Below, one piece after another: positions 46,074-53,763 of a DNA stretch of 64,000 nucleotides (its first letter is position 1; the number at the start of each line of letters is the position of its first letter). Origin of the DNA: Acinetobacter seifertii (GTDB taxonomy: Bacteria; Pseudomonadota; Gammaproteobacteria; Pseudomonadales; Moraxellaceae). The DNA is taken from assembly GCF_000368065.1 (NCBI RefSeq), contig NZ_KB851200.1, forward strand, positions 734,419 through 798,418, given 5' to 3'. The position numbers were made by a program, and so were the translations under genes. Below the pieces are notes generated by a model. That model ran no database searches, was not told the origin of the DNA, and worked only from the letters and a program-made list of their open reading frames with translations.

Positions 46074-47264
46074 ATGTTCACAAAAAAGGATTTATTGCAG
46101 CAACGGACGTTGATTGATCAACTGCGCACGCAAAATAGTCTCTCTCCTCAGAATGCTGCCAAACTCGGCCAAAGTATTGCAAGCTCATGGGAACGGTCAG
46201 CCTCTGCTGCGATTCCTAAAGAGCGTTTTGCGGCTCCCTTAGTCGAGAAAAAAACTGCTTCACAAAACGCTTTAGATATGGCCTTAAGCCAATGTGCCGA
46301 CGACTTACGTCATATTGCAGAGCAATCTTCAATGGTAATTGCTGTCGGTGATATCGGCAGTACGATTATCTGGACGGCAACAAGTGCTCAAATGCAAAGT
46401 GCAGCTGAGCGTGTTCACTTTGTACAAGGTGGGCAATGGCGTGAAGAATTTGTAGGCACCAATGCCTTAGCGTTATCTTTAAAAACTCAACAATCAAGCT
46501 GTGTTTTTTCAAACGAACATTACATGGAATCGATTCATGATTGGGTATGTTATGCTGCGCCGATTATCGATCCATACTCAAAACAAACTCTAGGGGTTGT
46601 TGATTTATCAACCACTTGGAAGAATCATAATAGTTTAGGAATATTGGCTGCTGAACGTTGTGCATCCATTATTCAATCCGCTTTGCTAGAGCAGCAGCGC
46701 CAGCAATTACATATTCGTGCTTTTTCGACACCACAAGTTAAATTTAATGGCAAAAGTCTGTTATTAACGCCGCGTCAAATTGAAATATTGACGATATTGG
46801 CTTTATGTCCACATGGTCTAACTTTAGAGCATCTTTATCAGGCACTCTATGGCGAACGTAAAGTCAGCATGGGCACGCTTAAAGCTGAAATGTCTCAACT
46901 ACGCGATATTTTGGGCGGTTTGCTTGGTTCACGTCCATATCGATTACTTGTACATGTTGAAGCTGATTTTTTACAAGCTGAACAAGCACTAGATGCGGGA
47001 TATGCAGCTTCAGCTTTGCAGCTTTACACAGGTGTATTTCTGGCAAAAACGGAAAGTCCGTTTTTATGTGCATGGCGTGACTGTCTTGAATCACGCTTAA
47101 GTGATGCAATTTTTAAAACACAAGAAACAGATTTATTACTTAAGCATTTAGCTCATTTTCCTGAAGCAATTGATGCGGTAGAACGCCTTATGGAGCTATT
47201 ACCGAGTGAACATCCTGCGCATCAACTGCTGGTGAAATACCTTGACTCACCTAAACTCAGTTAA
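46074..47264 (+). CDS. GAF-domain transcriptional regulator of the C2 genes (AcoR-like sensor part, no sigma-54 domain)
   Basis: 396 residues. The N-terminal half has SIASSWERSASAAIP (residues about 40-54) and a GAF-like sensor with GGQWREEFVGTNALALSL and DWVCYAAPIIDPYSKQTLGVVDLST. These are typical of AcoR/StyR-type sensors. The AAA+ sigma-54 domain seen in AcoR is missing. In its place the C-terminal half has a winged-helix-like region (LLTPRQIEILTILALCPHGLTLEHLYQALYGE). It probably senses an aldehyde, alcohol or ethanolamine-derived signal and controls the divergent dehydrogenase. Its 3' end overlaps the hydrolase gene by 4 bases. Confidence 0.75.
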   Translation: MFTKKDLLQQRTLIDQLRTQNSLSPQNAAKLGQSIASSWERSASAAIPKERFAAPLVEKKTASQNALDMALSQCADDLRHIAEQSSMVIAVGDIGSTIIWTATSAQMQSAAERVHFVQGGQWREEFVGTNALALSLKTQQSSCVFSNEHYMESIHDWVCYAAPIIDPYSKQTLGVVDLSTTWKNHNSLGILAAERCASIIQSALLEQQRQQLHIRAFSTPQVKFNGKSLLLTPRQIEILTILALCPHGLTLEHLYQALYGERKVSMGTLKAEMSQLRDILGGLLGSRPYRLLVHVEADFLQAEQALDAGYAASALQLYTGVFLAKTESPFLCAWRDCLESRLSDAIFKTQETDLLLKHLAHFPEAIDAVERLMELLPSEHPAHQLLVKYLDSPKLS

Positions 47265-48229
47265 GTGATTTTTTGATCTAGCCACTGGAACAATTGTTGA
47301 TAGACTTGTTCCCGTACTGGCTGGCCTGAAAGCACTAAGTCATGCAATCCATTGTGAATAGAAACTACAGAGACATCGCCTTTCATTTTTTTACCAAATT
47401 TGGCAATGTCTTTAACATCTAAAATGATATCGCTTTGAGTCGCATCTGTTCCCCATTTTTTAGGGTTTTTAGTCTGATGAGAATGCATAATCAGCGCGGG
47501 AATATTGAGTTTAACCCCGCGATGTATTTCTTTTTGTGCTGTATGAATCGCATGTAAAAAACTGAGTTGAACTGTCGGGGCAGAGGTAGGTTTCCAGTCC
47601 AGATTAAAGTCCCATTCGCCCTTGAGCTGTTTGTGAAGGCTCGCGGTGTACCATTTGTTTAATTGACTTGGGAATTTAACTTTTGGTAGATATTTTCCTA
47701 CACGACTAAGTACTGGAATGCCCAATTTTTTCTCGACCAAGCTTAAATTGAAGTCATAAAACGGACTATTTGCCCAAAGTCCTTTAATCAGAGGGTGGTT
47801 TGGGTTATGGGCAGCATAAAGCGTTGCTGTCAAACCGCCAGTCGAATGTCCTGCAAGTAATATTTGGGTGTGTTGTTCTTTGCCAATAATCTCTAATGCT
47901 TGAGTAATTTCAGCATCGTATTCATTTAAATCAAGCACATTATAGAAAATCTGATGAGGCAGCTTTGAGCGACCATATTTTCTTAAATCGAGTGCATAGA
48001 AGTCATAACCATGAGCATTGAATTGCTCAGCCATTTCGGTTTGAAAGAAATAATCTAAAAAACCATGAATATACAGCACGGCTTTTTGAGTCGATTGAGC
48101 GGCCTTTTTACGCACTAAGGTAGCTACAACTTTACCTTCGTAATCATTAGGAAAGTTGAGGGTGAGCTGTTCATAGCCAGTACCTAAAATATCTGGAACA
48201 TAAGTTTGAGTAGCTAAAGATGTATTCAT
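47261..48229 (-). CDS. Alpha/beta hydrolase, monoacylglycerol-lipase-like
   Basis: 322 residues of the serine aminopeptidase S33/lysophospholipase-like fold. The nucleophile elbow is LLAGHSTGGLTATLYAA (GxSxG, Ser about residue 137), the oxyanion segment LYIHGFLDYFFQTEMAEQFNAHGYDFYALDLRKYGRS, and the His probably in IHNGLHDLVLSG. There is no signal peptide. The substrate is unknown, though its position within the island suggests a short ester or lipid. It lies downstream of the iron alcohol dehydrogenase on the same strand, but behind a terminator. Confidence 0.78.
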   Translation of the reverse strand: MNTSLATQTYVPDILGTGYEQLTLNFPNDYEGKVVATLVRKKAAQSTQKAVLYIHGFLDYFFQTEMAEQFNAHGYDFYALDLRKYGRSKLPHQIFYNVLDLNEYDAEITQALEIIGKEQHTQILLAGHSTGGLTATLYAAHNPNHPLIKGLWANSPFYDFNLSLVEKKLGIPVLSRVGKYLPKVKFPSQLNKWYTASLHKQLKGEWDFNLDWKPTSAPTVQLSFLHAIHTAQKEIHRGVKLNIPALIMHSHQTKNPKKWGTDATQSDIILDVKDIAKFGKKMKGDVSVVSIHNGLHDLVLSGQPVREQVYQQLFQWLDQKIT

Positions 48230-48331
48230 TGTTATCGAGCTATTGTAATTAAGACATGCTGAGTATCCTTCAATGAAATGGGCGAATTGTCAATCAGGTT
48301 TAGAGAAGGTTGAAGTATCGTTCTTAAAAAA

Positions 48332-48361
48332 AGGGAATACCGCTGGAGCTAAGTATTCCCT
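48332..48361 (-). terminator. Terminator after the iron alcohol dehydrogenase gene (minus strand)
   Basis: AGGGAATAC/GTATTCCCT with a 12-nt loop, followed on the minus strand by TTTTTT. A second hairpin (AGTAAGTC/GACTTACT, 48366-48398) stands before it. Confidence 0.75.
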
Positions 48362-48423
48362 AAAAAGTAAGTCACCGGTCGGAGGGATTTGACTTACTAG
48401 AGGGACAAGCTATCACATCAAGA

Positions 48424-49596
48424 TTAAAGTGCTGCTTTAAAAATCTCCACAACTTGTGCATGGTTTGCTTTACGAGGGTTGGTGAGCATACATGCATCTT
48501 TTTGAGCATTATCTGCCATCACCGCAAGGTCTTCAGTTTTTACACCAAGCTCGGTTAAGCCAGATGGAATACCAATCGATGCAGACAGTTTACGAATGGC
48601 GTCAATTGCAGCATAGGCAGCTTCCATCACTGTTAACCCGTGAGTTCTTACACCCATTAACTCGGCGATTTTTGCGTAACGATCTGGACAAGCAATTAAG
48701 TTAAATTCACATACGTGTGGTAATAAGATTGCGTTACATACGCCGTGAGGTAGGTTATAGAAACCGCCCAACTGGTGCGCCATGGCATGAACATAGCCTA
48801 ATGACGCGTTGTTAAATGCCATACCAGCCAAATACTGTGCGTAGCTCATTGCATCACGTGCTTCGATATTTTCGCCGTTTGCGACAGCAGGTTGTAGCCA
48901 CTGGCTAATCATCGTAATTGCTTTTTCTGCACACGCATCGGTAATTGGGTTTGCCGCTGTAGAAACATATGCTTCAACTGCATGGGTTAATGCATCCATA
49001 CCTGTTGCAGCAGTTAAACCAGCTGGTTTTGCAATCATGAGTTTCGGGTCGTCAATTGCAATGAGTGGGGTACAACGCCAGTCAACAATTGCCATTTTTA
49101 CATGAGTGTCTGTATTGGTAATAATACAGAAACGAGTCATTTCAGATGCAGTACCAGCCGTTGTATTTACTGCAATCAGTGGTGTCATTGGCACTTTGCT
49201 TTTATCAATGCCCTCATAGTCACGAATATGACCACCGCCAGCAGTAACTAGGCCAATACCTTTCGCACAGTCGTGAGATGAACCGCCACCTAAAGACACA
49301 ATAAAGTCACAGCCATTGTCGTTATAGGCTTTCACGCCATTGTGAACATTAATATCGGTTGGGTTCGGTTCTGCACCCGGGAAAATATGGCTCGAAACGC
49401 CTGCTTCAGTTAAATAGTTTGCGATAAGGTCTGCAACGCCAAATTTAAATAAGCCTTCATCGGTCACAATTAATGCTTTTTTTGCGCCGAGGTTTTGTGC
49501 CTTCATACCAATTTCTTTAGCACATCCTGGTCCAAAGAGTGATACGCAAGGAATATAAAAACCGTTTGTTTGATCTGCAATATTTTTAAAAGCCAT
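48424..49596 (-). CDS. Iron-containing alcohol dehydrogenase
   Basis: The start is placed at ATG 49596 (MAFKNIADQTNGFYIP) with an AAGGAA site. The extension to 49653 lacks one. 390 residues of the group III Fe-ADH family: nucleotide segment GGGSSHDCAKGIGL, NTTAGTASEMTRFCII, and metal ligands in GMDALTHAVEAYVS and GYVHAMAHQLGGFYNLPHGVCNAILLPHV. It probably interconverts ethanol or other short alcohols and aldehydes. Together with the aldehyde dehydrogenase it could oxidise ethanol to acetate. Confidence 0.92.
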   Translation of the reverse strand: MAFKNIADQTNGFYIPCVSLFGPGCAKEIGMKAQNLGAKKALIVTDEGLFKFGVADLIANYLTEAGVSSHIFPGAEPNPTDINVHNGVKAYNDNGCDFIVSLGGGSSHDCAKGIGLVTAGGGHIRDYEGIDKSKVPMTPLIAVNTTAGTASEMTRFCIITNTDTHVKMAIVDWRCTPLIAIDDPKLMIAKPAGLTAATGMDALTHAVEAYVSTAANPITDACAEKAITMISQWLQPAVANGENIEARDAMSYAQYLAGMAFNNASLGYVHAMAHQLGGFYNLPHGVCNAILLPHVCEFNLIACPDRYAKIAELMGVRTHGLTVMEAAYAAIDAIRKLSASIGIPSGLTELGVKTEDLAVMADNAQKDACMLTNPRKANHAQVVEIFKAAL

Positions 49597-49688
49597 GGAG
49601 TGATTCCTTTTTCCATAAATCCATTGTTTGTTATTACAGGTGAGCCTCACCATGGGCTTAGTATTGTGATCTGAAGATTATTTTCCTA

Positions 49689-49705
49689 CCTACCAAAAAC
49701 CTACC
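49689..49705. promoter_or_regulatory. Candidate operator: CCTACC-N5-CCTACC
   Basis: Two CCTACC hexamers lie 11 bp apart, with an extra overlapping CCTACC before them at 49685. They start 93 bp upstream of the iron alcohol dehydrogenase ATG. They match the spacing, distance and CCWACC form of the repeat by the aldehyde dehydrogenase gene, but point the other way relative to the gene. A separate inverted repeat, GGTGAG-C-CTCACC, lies at 49639-49651. Confidence 0.5.
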
Positions 49706-49826
49706 AAATATTACTTGGGATTTAATTATTGATTTTTAATAACTTTATATAAAATTTGGCTCATTCATTTAATTTTTTCGGGAAAATCGTTAAGCTATGG
49801 GCTGTTGAAGATGTACATATGAGATT

Positions 49827-51539
49827 ATGAAACAGGAAACTGCGCTTAAACTGCTCAAAGCAGGTGAAAATGTTTTTTTAACCGGTTCGGCTGGTGCAGG
49901 GAAAACCTATACACTCAATCAGTACATCCAATATCTAAAAGCACGTAAAGTGCCGGTGGCTATTACGGCGTCTACAGGTATTGCGGCAACGCATATGAAC
50001 GGCATGACCATTCATACGTGGGCGGGCATCGGTATTAAAGATCAGTTAACTGACGATGACCTAAAACGTATGAAAGAGCGTAAATATCTCAAGGAACACC
50101 TTGAAAATGCGCAAGTTCTCGTTATCGATGAAATCTCAATGTTGCATGCAAAGCAGCTCAATCTGGTCAATCAAGTCCTAAAATATTTTAAAGAAAGTGA
50201 TGAGGCATTTGGTGGCATTCAAGTCATTGTGGCTGGAGATTTCTTCCAGTTACCACCTGTAGGACGTAATGGTGAAGCCAATCGCGACAAGTTTTGTTTT
50301 ATGTCAGATGCATGGGTCGAAGCCAAATTCCGCGTATGTTATTTAACAGAACAACACCGTCAAGACGATGAAATTCTCAATCAAATTTTAAATGCCATTC
50401 GTGCGCAGAATATTCAATCAGATCATTTACACGCACTGCGTCAATCTCGCTCGCATGATATTGGTGAGACCTTTACTCGTCTTTATACGCATAATATGGA
50501 TGTCGACAATATCAATTATCAGCACTTAAATGAAATTGATAATGAAGGGCATCAATTTAATGCCGTTTTAGATGGTAATGAGAAACTGGTAGAAACTTTA
50601 AAATCCTCGGTACGTGCACCAGAAGAACTCACACTGAAAAAGCATGCCAAAGTTATGTTTGTCAAAAACAACTTTGATATGGGATATATCAATGGAAGCT
50701 TGGGTGAAGTTATCGGCTTTGAAGAAGATGACGAAAATGGCTTACTGCCGAAAGTAAAACTAACCGATGGCACGACATTGCTCGTTGCCCCTGAAACATG
50801 GTCAGTTGAAAATGAAGCAGGCAAAGTGATTGCAAGTTTTCAGCAAATTCCACTTCGTTTAGCGTGGGCGATTACTATTCATAAAAGCCAAGGCATGACT
50901 TTGGAAGCTGCAGAAATTAACCTCATGAACACCTTTGAAAAAGGTCAGGGTTATGTTGCGCTTTCGCGCTTAAAATCTTTAACTGGATTAAAGTTATTAG
51001 GTATTAATGAACAAGCTTTAGAGTTAGATAGTTTAGCGGTCAAAGCGGATCGCCGTTTCCAAGAGCTTTCAAAAGAAGCCGAAGATAACTTTGCAGATGT
51101 AGATTTAACGGCTCAGCATAAAGCCTTTATTCGTCATTGTGGCGGCACCTTAAACGAAACTGAGATTTCTCGTAATGAGAAGAAACTCGCAAAAGGTGGC
51201 AAGCAAAATTACGCTACGGCAACGCTAGATGAAACACGTGCATTGTTTGAAGAAGGCTACGAAATTGAAGACATTGCGCATGAACGTGGCCTGACACCAG
51301 CGACGATTATTAATCACTTGGCTCGACTTCATAAAGAACAAAAGCTGGATATTTCGGTTGCTCATCCTGGTGAAGAAGTGGTTGAAGAAGTCCGTAAAAT
51401 TTATAAGAAATTGAAAAAACGTCAGAATCCAGATCATTTTTCTGATGATGGTTCGATCAAACTAAGACCAATTGTTGAAGCAACTAGTCCTCGAATGGGA
51501 TATGATCAGGTTCGATTAGCTTTATTATTTATTGAATAA
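49827..51539 (+). CDS. Pif1/RecD-like DNA helicase with C-terminal helix-turn-helix
   Basis: 570 residues of SF1B helicase. Walker A is GSAGAGKTYTLNQYI (about residues 20-34), then TASTGIAATHMNGMTIHTWAGIG, Walker B VLVIDEISMLHAKQL, VAGDFFQLPPVG, LTEQHRQDD and the late motif AWAITIHKSQGMTLEAAEINL with GQGYVALSRL. The last ~120 residues have a helix-turn-helix of the HTH_40 type (FEEGYEIEDIAHERGLTPATIINHLARL), like that at the end of some RecQ-type helicases. The natural substrate is unknown, perhaps G-quadruplexes or stalled forks by family analogy. Confidence 0.85.
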   Translation: MKQETALKLLKAGENVFLTGSAGAGKTYTLNQYIQYLKARKVPVAITASTGIAATHMNGMTIHTWAGIGIKDQLTDDDLKRMKERKYLKEHLENAQVLVIDEISMLHAKQLNLVNQVLKYFKESDEAFGGIQVIVAGDFFQLPPVGRNGEANRDKFCFMSDAWVEAKFRVCYLTEQHRQDDEILNQILNAIRAQNIQSDHLHALRQSRSHDIGETFTRLYTHNMDVDNINYQHLNEIDNEGHQFNAVLDGNEKLVETLKSSVRAPEELTLKKHAKVMFVKNNFDMGYINGSLGEVIGFEEDDENGLLPKVKLTDGTTLLVAPETWSVENEAGKVIASFQQIPLRLAWAITIHKSQGMTLEAAEINLMNTFEKGQGYVALSRLKSLTGLKLLGINEQALELDSLAVKADRRFQELSKEAEDNFADVDLTAQHKAFIRHCGGTLNETEISRNEKKLAKGGKQNYATATLDETRALFEEGYEIEDIAHERGLTPATIINHLARLHKEQKLDISVAHPGEEVVEEVRKIYKKLKKRQNPDHFSDDGSIKLRPIVEATSPRMGYDQVRLALLFIE

Positions 51540-51582
51540 AGTTTGATTGGCTTAATTACTTATTACATAAATTGAGGTGGCT

Positions 51583-51942
51583 ATGCCGCACGTAGTAGTC
51601 GATTATTCAGAAAACTTAACTGGATTAAACGCAAAACAATTACTTGAAGAAATTAATAGCACACTGATTGAGACAGAGTTATTTAGTCCAGAAGACATTA
51701 AAAGCCGTGCACGTAAAGATGATGTTTTCCTAATAGGCTTAGGAGCTGATCAAGCCTATATTCATGTAAAGGCGTATATTTTGTCGGGAAGAACGGCTGA
51801 ACAAAAACAGCTTATGGGTGAGCAATTATTAGCAGCACTTAGCAACAAAAGATATTTACAACAAGGGTTTAATAAAGAAATTCAATTGTGTGTTGAGCTA
51901 ATTGACATGCCAAGAGAAGATTATTTTAAGCAAGTTGTATAA
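51583..51942 (+). CDS. 5-carboxymethyl-2-hydroxymuconate delta-isomerase-like (CHMI/MIF fold)
   Basis: 119 residues starting MPHVVVDYSENL; after Met removal, Pro becomes the N-terminal catalytic residue of this tautomerase-superfamily trimer. SRARKDDVFLIGLGADQAYIHVKAYILSGRTAEQKQLMGEQLLAAL matches CHMI. The enzyme isomerises an intermediate in homoprotocatechuate degradation, but no other gene of that pathway is present, so the function may be different. ATG 51583 has GAGG five bases upstream. Confidence 0.8.
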   Translation: MPHVVVDYSENLTGLNAKQLLEEINSTLIETELFSPEDIKSRARKDDVFLIGLGADQAYIHVKAYILSGRTAEQKQLMGEQLLAALSNKRYLQQGFNKEIQLCVELIDMPREDYFKQVV

Positions 51943-51973
51943 CTATAAAAAACGCAATTTCGATCAAGAATAG

Positions 51974-52004
51974 CGATGAGCACTATGTAAAAGTAGTGCT
52001 ATCG
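51974..52004. promoter_or_regulatory. Strong hairpin directly before the AraC-type gene
   Basis: CGAT-G-AGCACTA...TAGTGCTATCG, a stem of 11 bp with one bulged G and an 8-nt loop. It ends one base before ATG 52006, so it would cover the ribosome site for that start. It has no T-run and so is not a normal terminator. It could be an operator. Confidence 0.4.
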
Positions 52005-52005
52005 A

Positions 52006-52875
52006 ATGAACAGACATAAATGTATGGCTGTATATACACAAAAGCTGCAACTGGTTTGCGATTATATTCAAAGACATTTAGATGAAGATTTAGATGTTGA
52101 CCGATTGAGCCAGATTGCGACCTTATCTAAGTTTCATTTTCATCGCATTTTTGCCATTCATATTGGCTTAAATGTAATGAAGTTTATTCAACTTTCTCGT
52201 TTAAAGCGGGCCTCTTTTCAACTGGCTTTTGAACCCGATCTCAAGATTATTGAGATTGCATTACAAGCAGGGTTTGACAGTCCCGAGGCATTTACTCGTG
52301 CATTTAAGCGTTCATTTGATCAAACTCCTCGGGCTTTTAGAGATAAACCAGACTGGGAATCTTGGCACCAGAAGTTTGTTTTTACACTTCCAAAAAGTGA
52401 GCTAAAAATGAATGTAAATATTGTTGAGCGTCCTGCTGAAAAGATTGCCTATCTATCGCATTTAGGAAGTCCAGATAAAGTCTTGGAAACAGCTGCGCGT
52501 TTTATTGCTTGGCGTAAAGAAACAGGTTTATCGCCCGTAACCAAGTCTAAAACTTATGGTATTCCTTTTGCTGACCCAGATCAGACACCACCTGACGAGT
52601 TTCGATTTGATATTGCAGGTTCAATTGAAAAAGCTGTACCTGAAAATAGTTACGGCGTGCAGACAGGTGAAATTCCTGCGGGGCGCTATGCAACCGTAAG
52701 ACATTTGGGTAGCCATGACCAGATTAAAGATAGTGTGTATTAAATCTTTAGAAACTGGTTACCTGAGCAACCAGAAGAAGCAGGGGATTATCCAGTTTTC
52801 TTTCACTATCACAACTTTGTGCACGAAGTGAACGAGTGCGACCTTGTTACCGACATTTACTTACTTCTAAAGTGA
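52006..52875 (+). pseudogene. AraC-family regulator with GyrI-like domain, broken by an in-frame stop
   Basis: ATG 52006 (or ATG 52024) begins an AraC HTH domain (about residues 10-108: LSQIATLSKFHFHRIFAIHIG, IEIALQAGFDSPEAFTRAFKRSF). A GyrI-like effector-binding domain follows. TAA at 52741-52743 ends it at 245 residues. The same frame then continues IFRNWLPEQPEEAGDYPVFF...HYHNFVHEVNECDLVTDIYLLLK to a stop at 52873-52875, which is exactly the missing end of a GyrI domain. A single CAA or AAA to TAA change would explain it. The truncated protein keeps the DNA-binding half, but its ligand domain is probably unstable. Confidence 0.82.
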
Positions 52876-52885
52876 GTCTAATCTG

Positions 52886-52915
52886 ATACAGGCATAGCTT
52901 AGGTTATGCCTGTAT
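52886..52915. terminator. Bidirectional terminator between the AraC gene and thiM
   Basis: A perfect 11-bp stem, ATACAGGCATA/TATGCCTGTAT, with an 8-nt loop between converging genes. It overlaps the thiM stop. Confidence 0.7.
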
Positions 52916-53731
52916 GTTTAAAAGTTTGATATCTGCGTATTGTTCAATCAGGTTGTCATCTAGCATATGGATATAATCCATAAAGATGCTACTAAAGCTT
53001 CCCATGGTTTGCGCTTGATTTGCTGCAAGTTTACCTGCAATTGCAAAATGAACATGAGCTGAAAGAGCAGCAATGGTTGGTGTTGTCACAGCGCTATATG
53101 CGCCAATTAACGCACCTAAAGCACAGCCTGTTGCGGTAATTTTAGGTTGTAAAGGACTTCCGCCGTTTACTTGAATCACTGCATCTATTTCATGAGACAG
53201 GATATAGTCTGACTCGCCAGAAATAGCGATACAGCTTGCATGTGTTAAGAGAGAAAAAGCTTGTTGATAGGCTTGATCACTACTTAAAGTGCTGTCTACA
53301 CCTTTAGATTGAACCTGATTGCCTGCAAGCGTACTGATTTCTGAAGCATTACCACGAATAACGCTTGGCTTGAACTGTAAAAGCTCGTCTGTCATTTGGC
53401 TACGCCAAGCTAAAATTGGGCCGTAACCAACTGGATCAAGTACCCAAGGAACATTATTAAGCTGTGCTGTTTTGGCAGAAATTTGCATGGCTTGCATTTG
53501 CTCTGAAGTAGGTGTGCCCAAATTAATGCTTAAAGCCGATGAAATTTTAGTAAAACTTTCTGCTTCATAAGGATTATCAATCATTGCTGGTGAAGCACCA
53601 GAAGCCAGTAACACATTGGCTGTATAGTTGGCTGCAACGCTATTGGTGATGCATTGCACAAGAGGCGTTTGAGCCTGCATGTTTTGCCAAGCTTCAATCA
53701 CCTGTTCAATGAGGTTTGATGTTGAAGTCAT
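52904..53731 (-). CDS. thiM: Hydroxyethylthiazole kinase
   Basis: A salvage enzyme phosphorylating the thiazole moiety of thiamine. 275 residues of the ribokinase-like fold: CITNSVAANYTANVLLASGASPAM, WVLDPVGYGP, RGNASEISTLAG, and the catalytic region TATGCALGALIGAYSAV. ATG 53731 has an AAGGA site. It follows the zinc-cluster gene after 32 bases, with no visible TPP riboswitch in the gap. No thiE or thiD is adjacent. Confidence 0.92.
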   Translation of the reverse strand: MTSTSNLIEQVIEAWQNMQAQTPLVQCITNSVAANYTANVLLASGASPAMIDNPYEAESFTKISSALSINLGTPTSEQMQAMQISAKTAQLNNVPWVLDPVGYGPILAWRSQMTDELLQFKPSVIRGNASEISTLAGNQVQSKGVDSTLSSDQAYQQAFSLLTHASCIAISGESDYILSHEIDAVIQVNGGSPLQPKITATGCALGALIGAYSAVTTPTIAALSAHVHFAIAGKLAANQAQTMGSFSSIFMDYIHMLDDNLIEQYADIKLLNIQA

Positions 53732-53763
53732 CTGATTATCCTTATAAGCCAGAGATAACGAAT

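Noticed and set aside
49827..52875. A defence island formed by the helicase, isomerase and AraC regulator
   Set aside because: The genes have ordinary metabolic or repair homologues, different orientations and spacers, and no nuclease or sensor partners typical of defence systems.
53732..53763. TPP riboswitch before thiM
   Set aside because: The gap to the upstream gene is only 32 bases, too short for the riboswitch, and no conserved TPP motif is seen.
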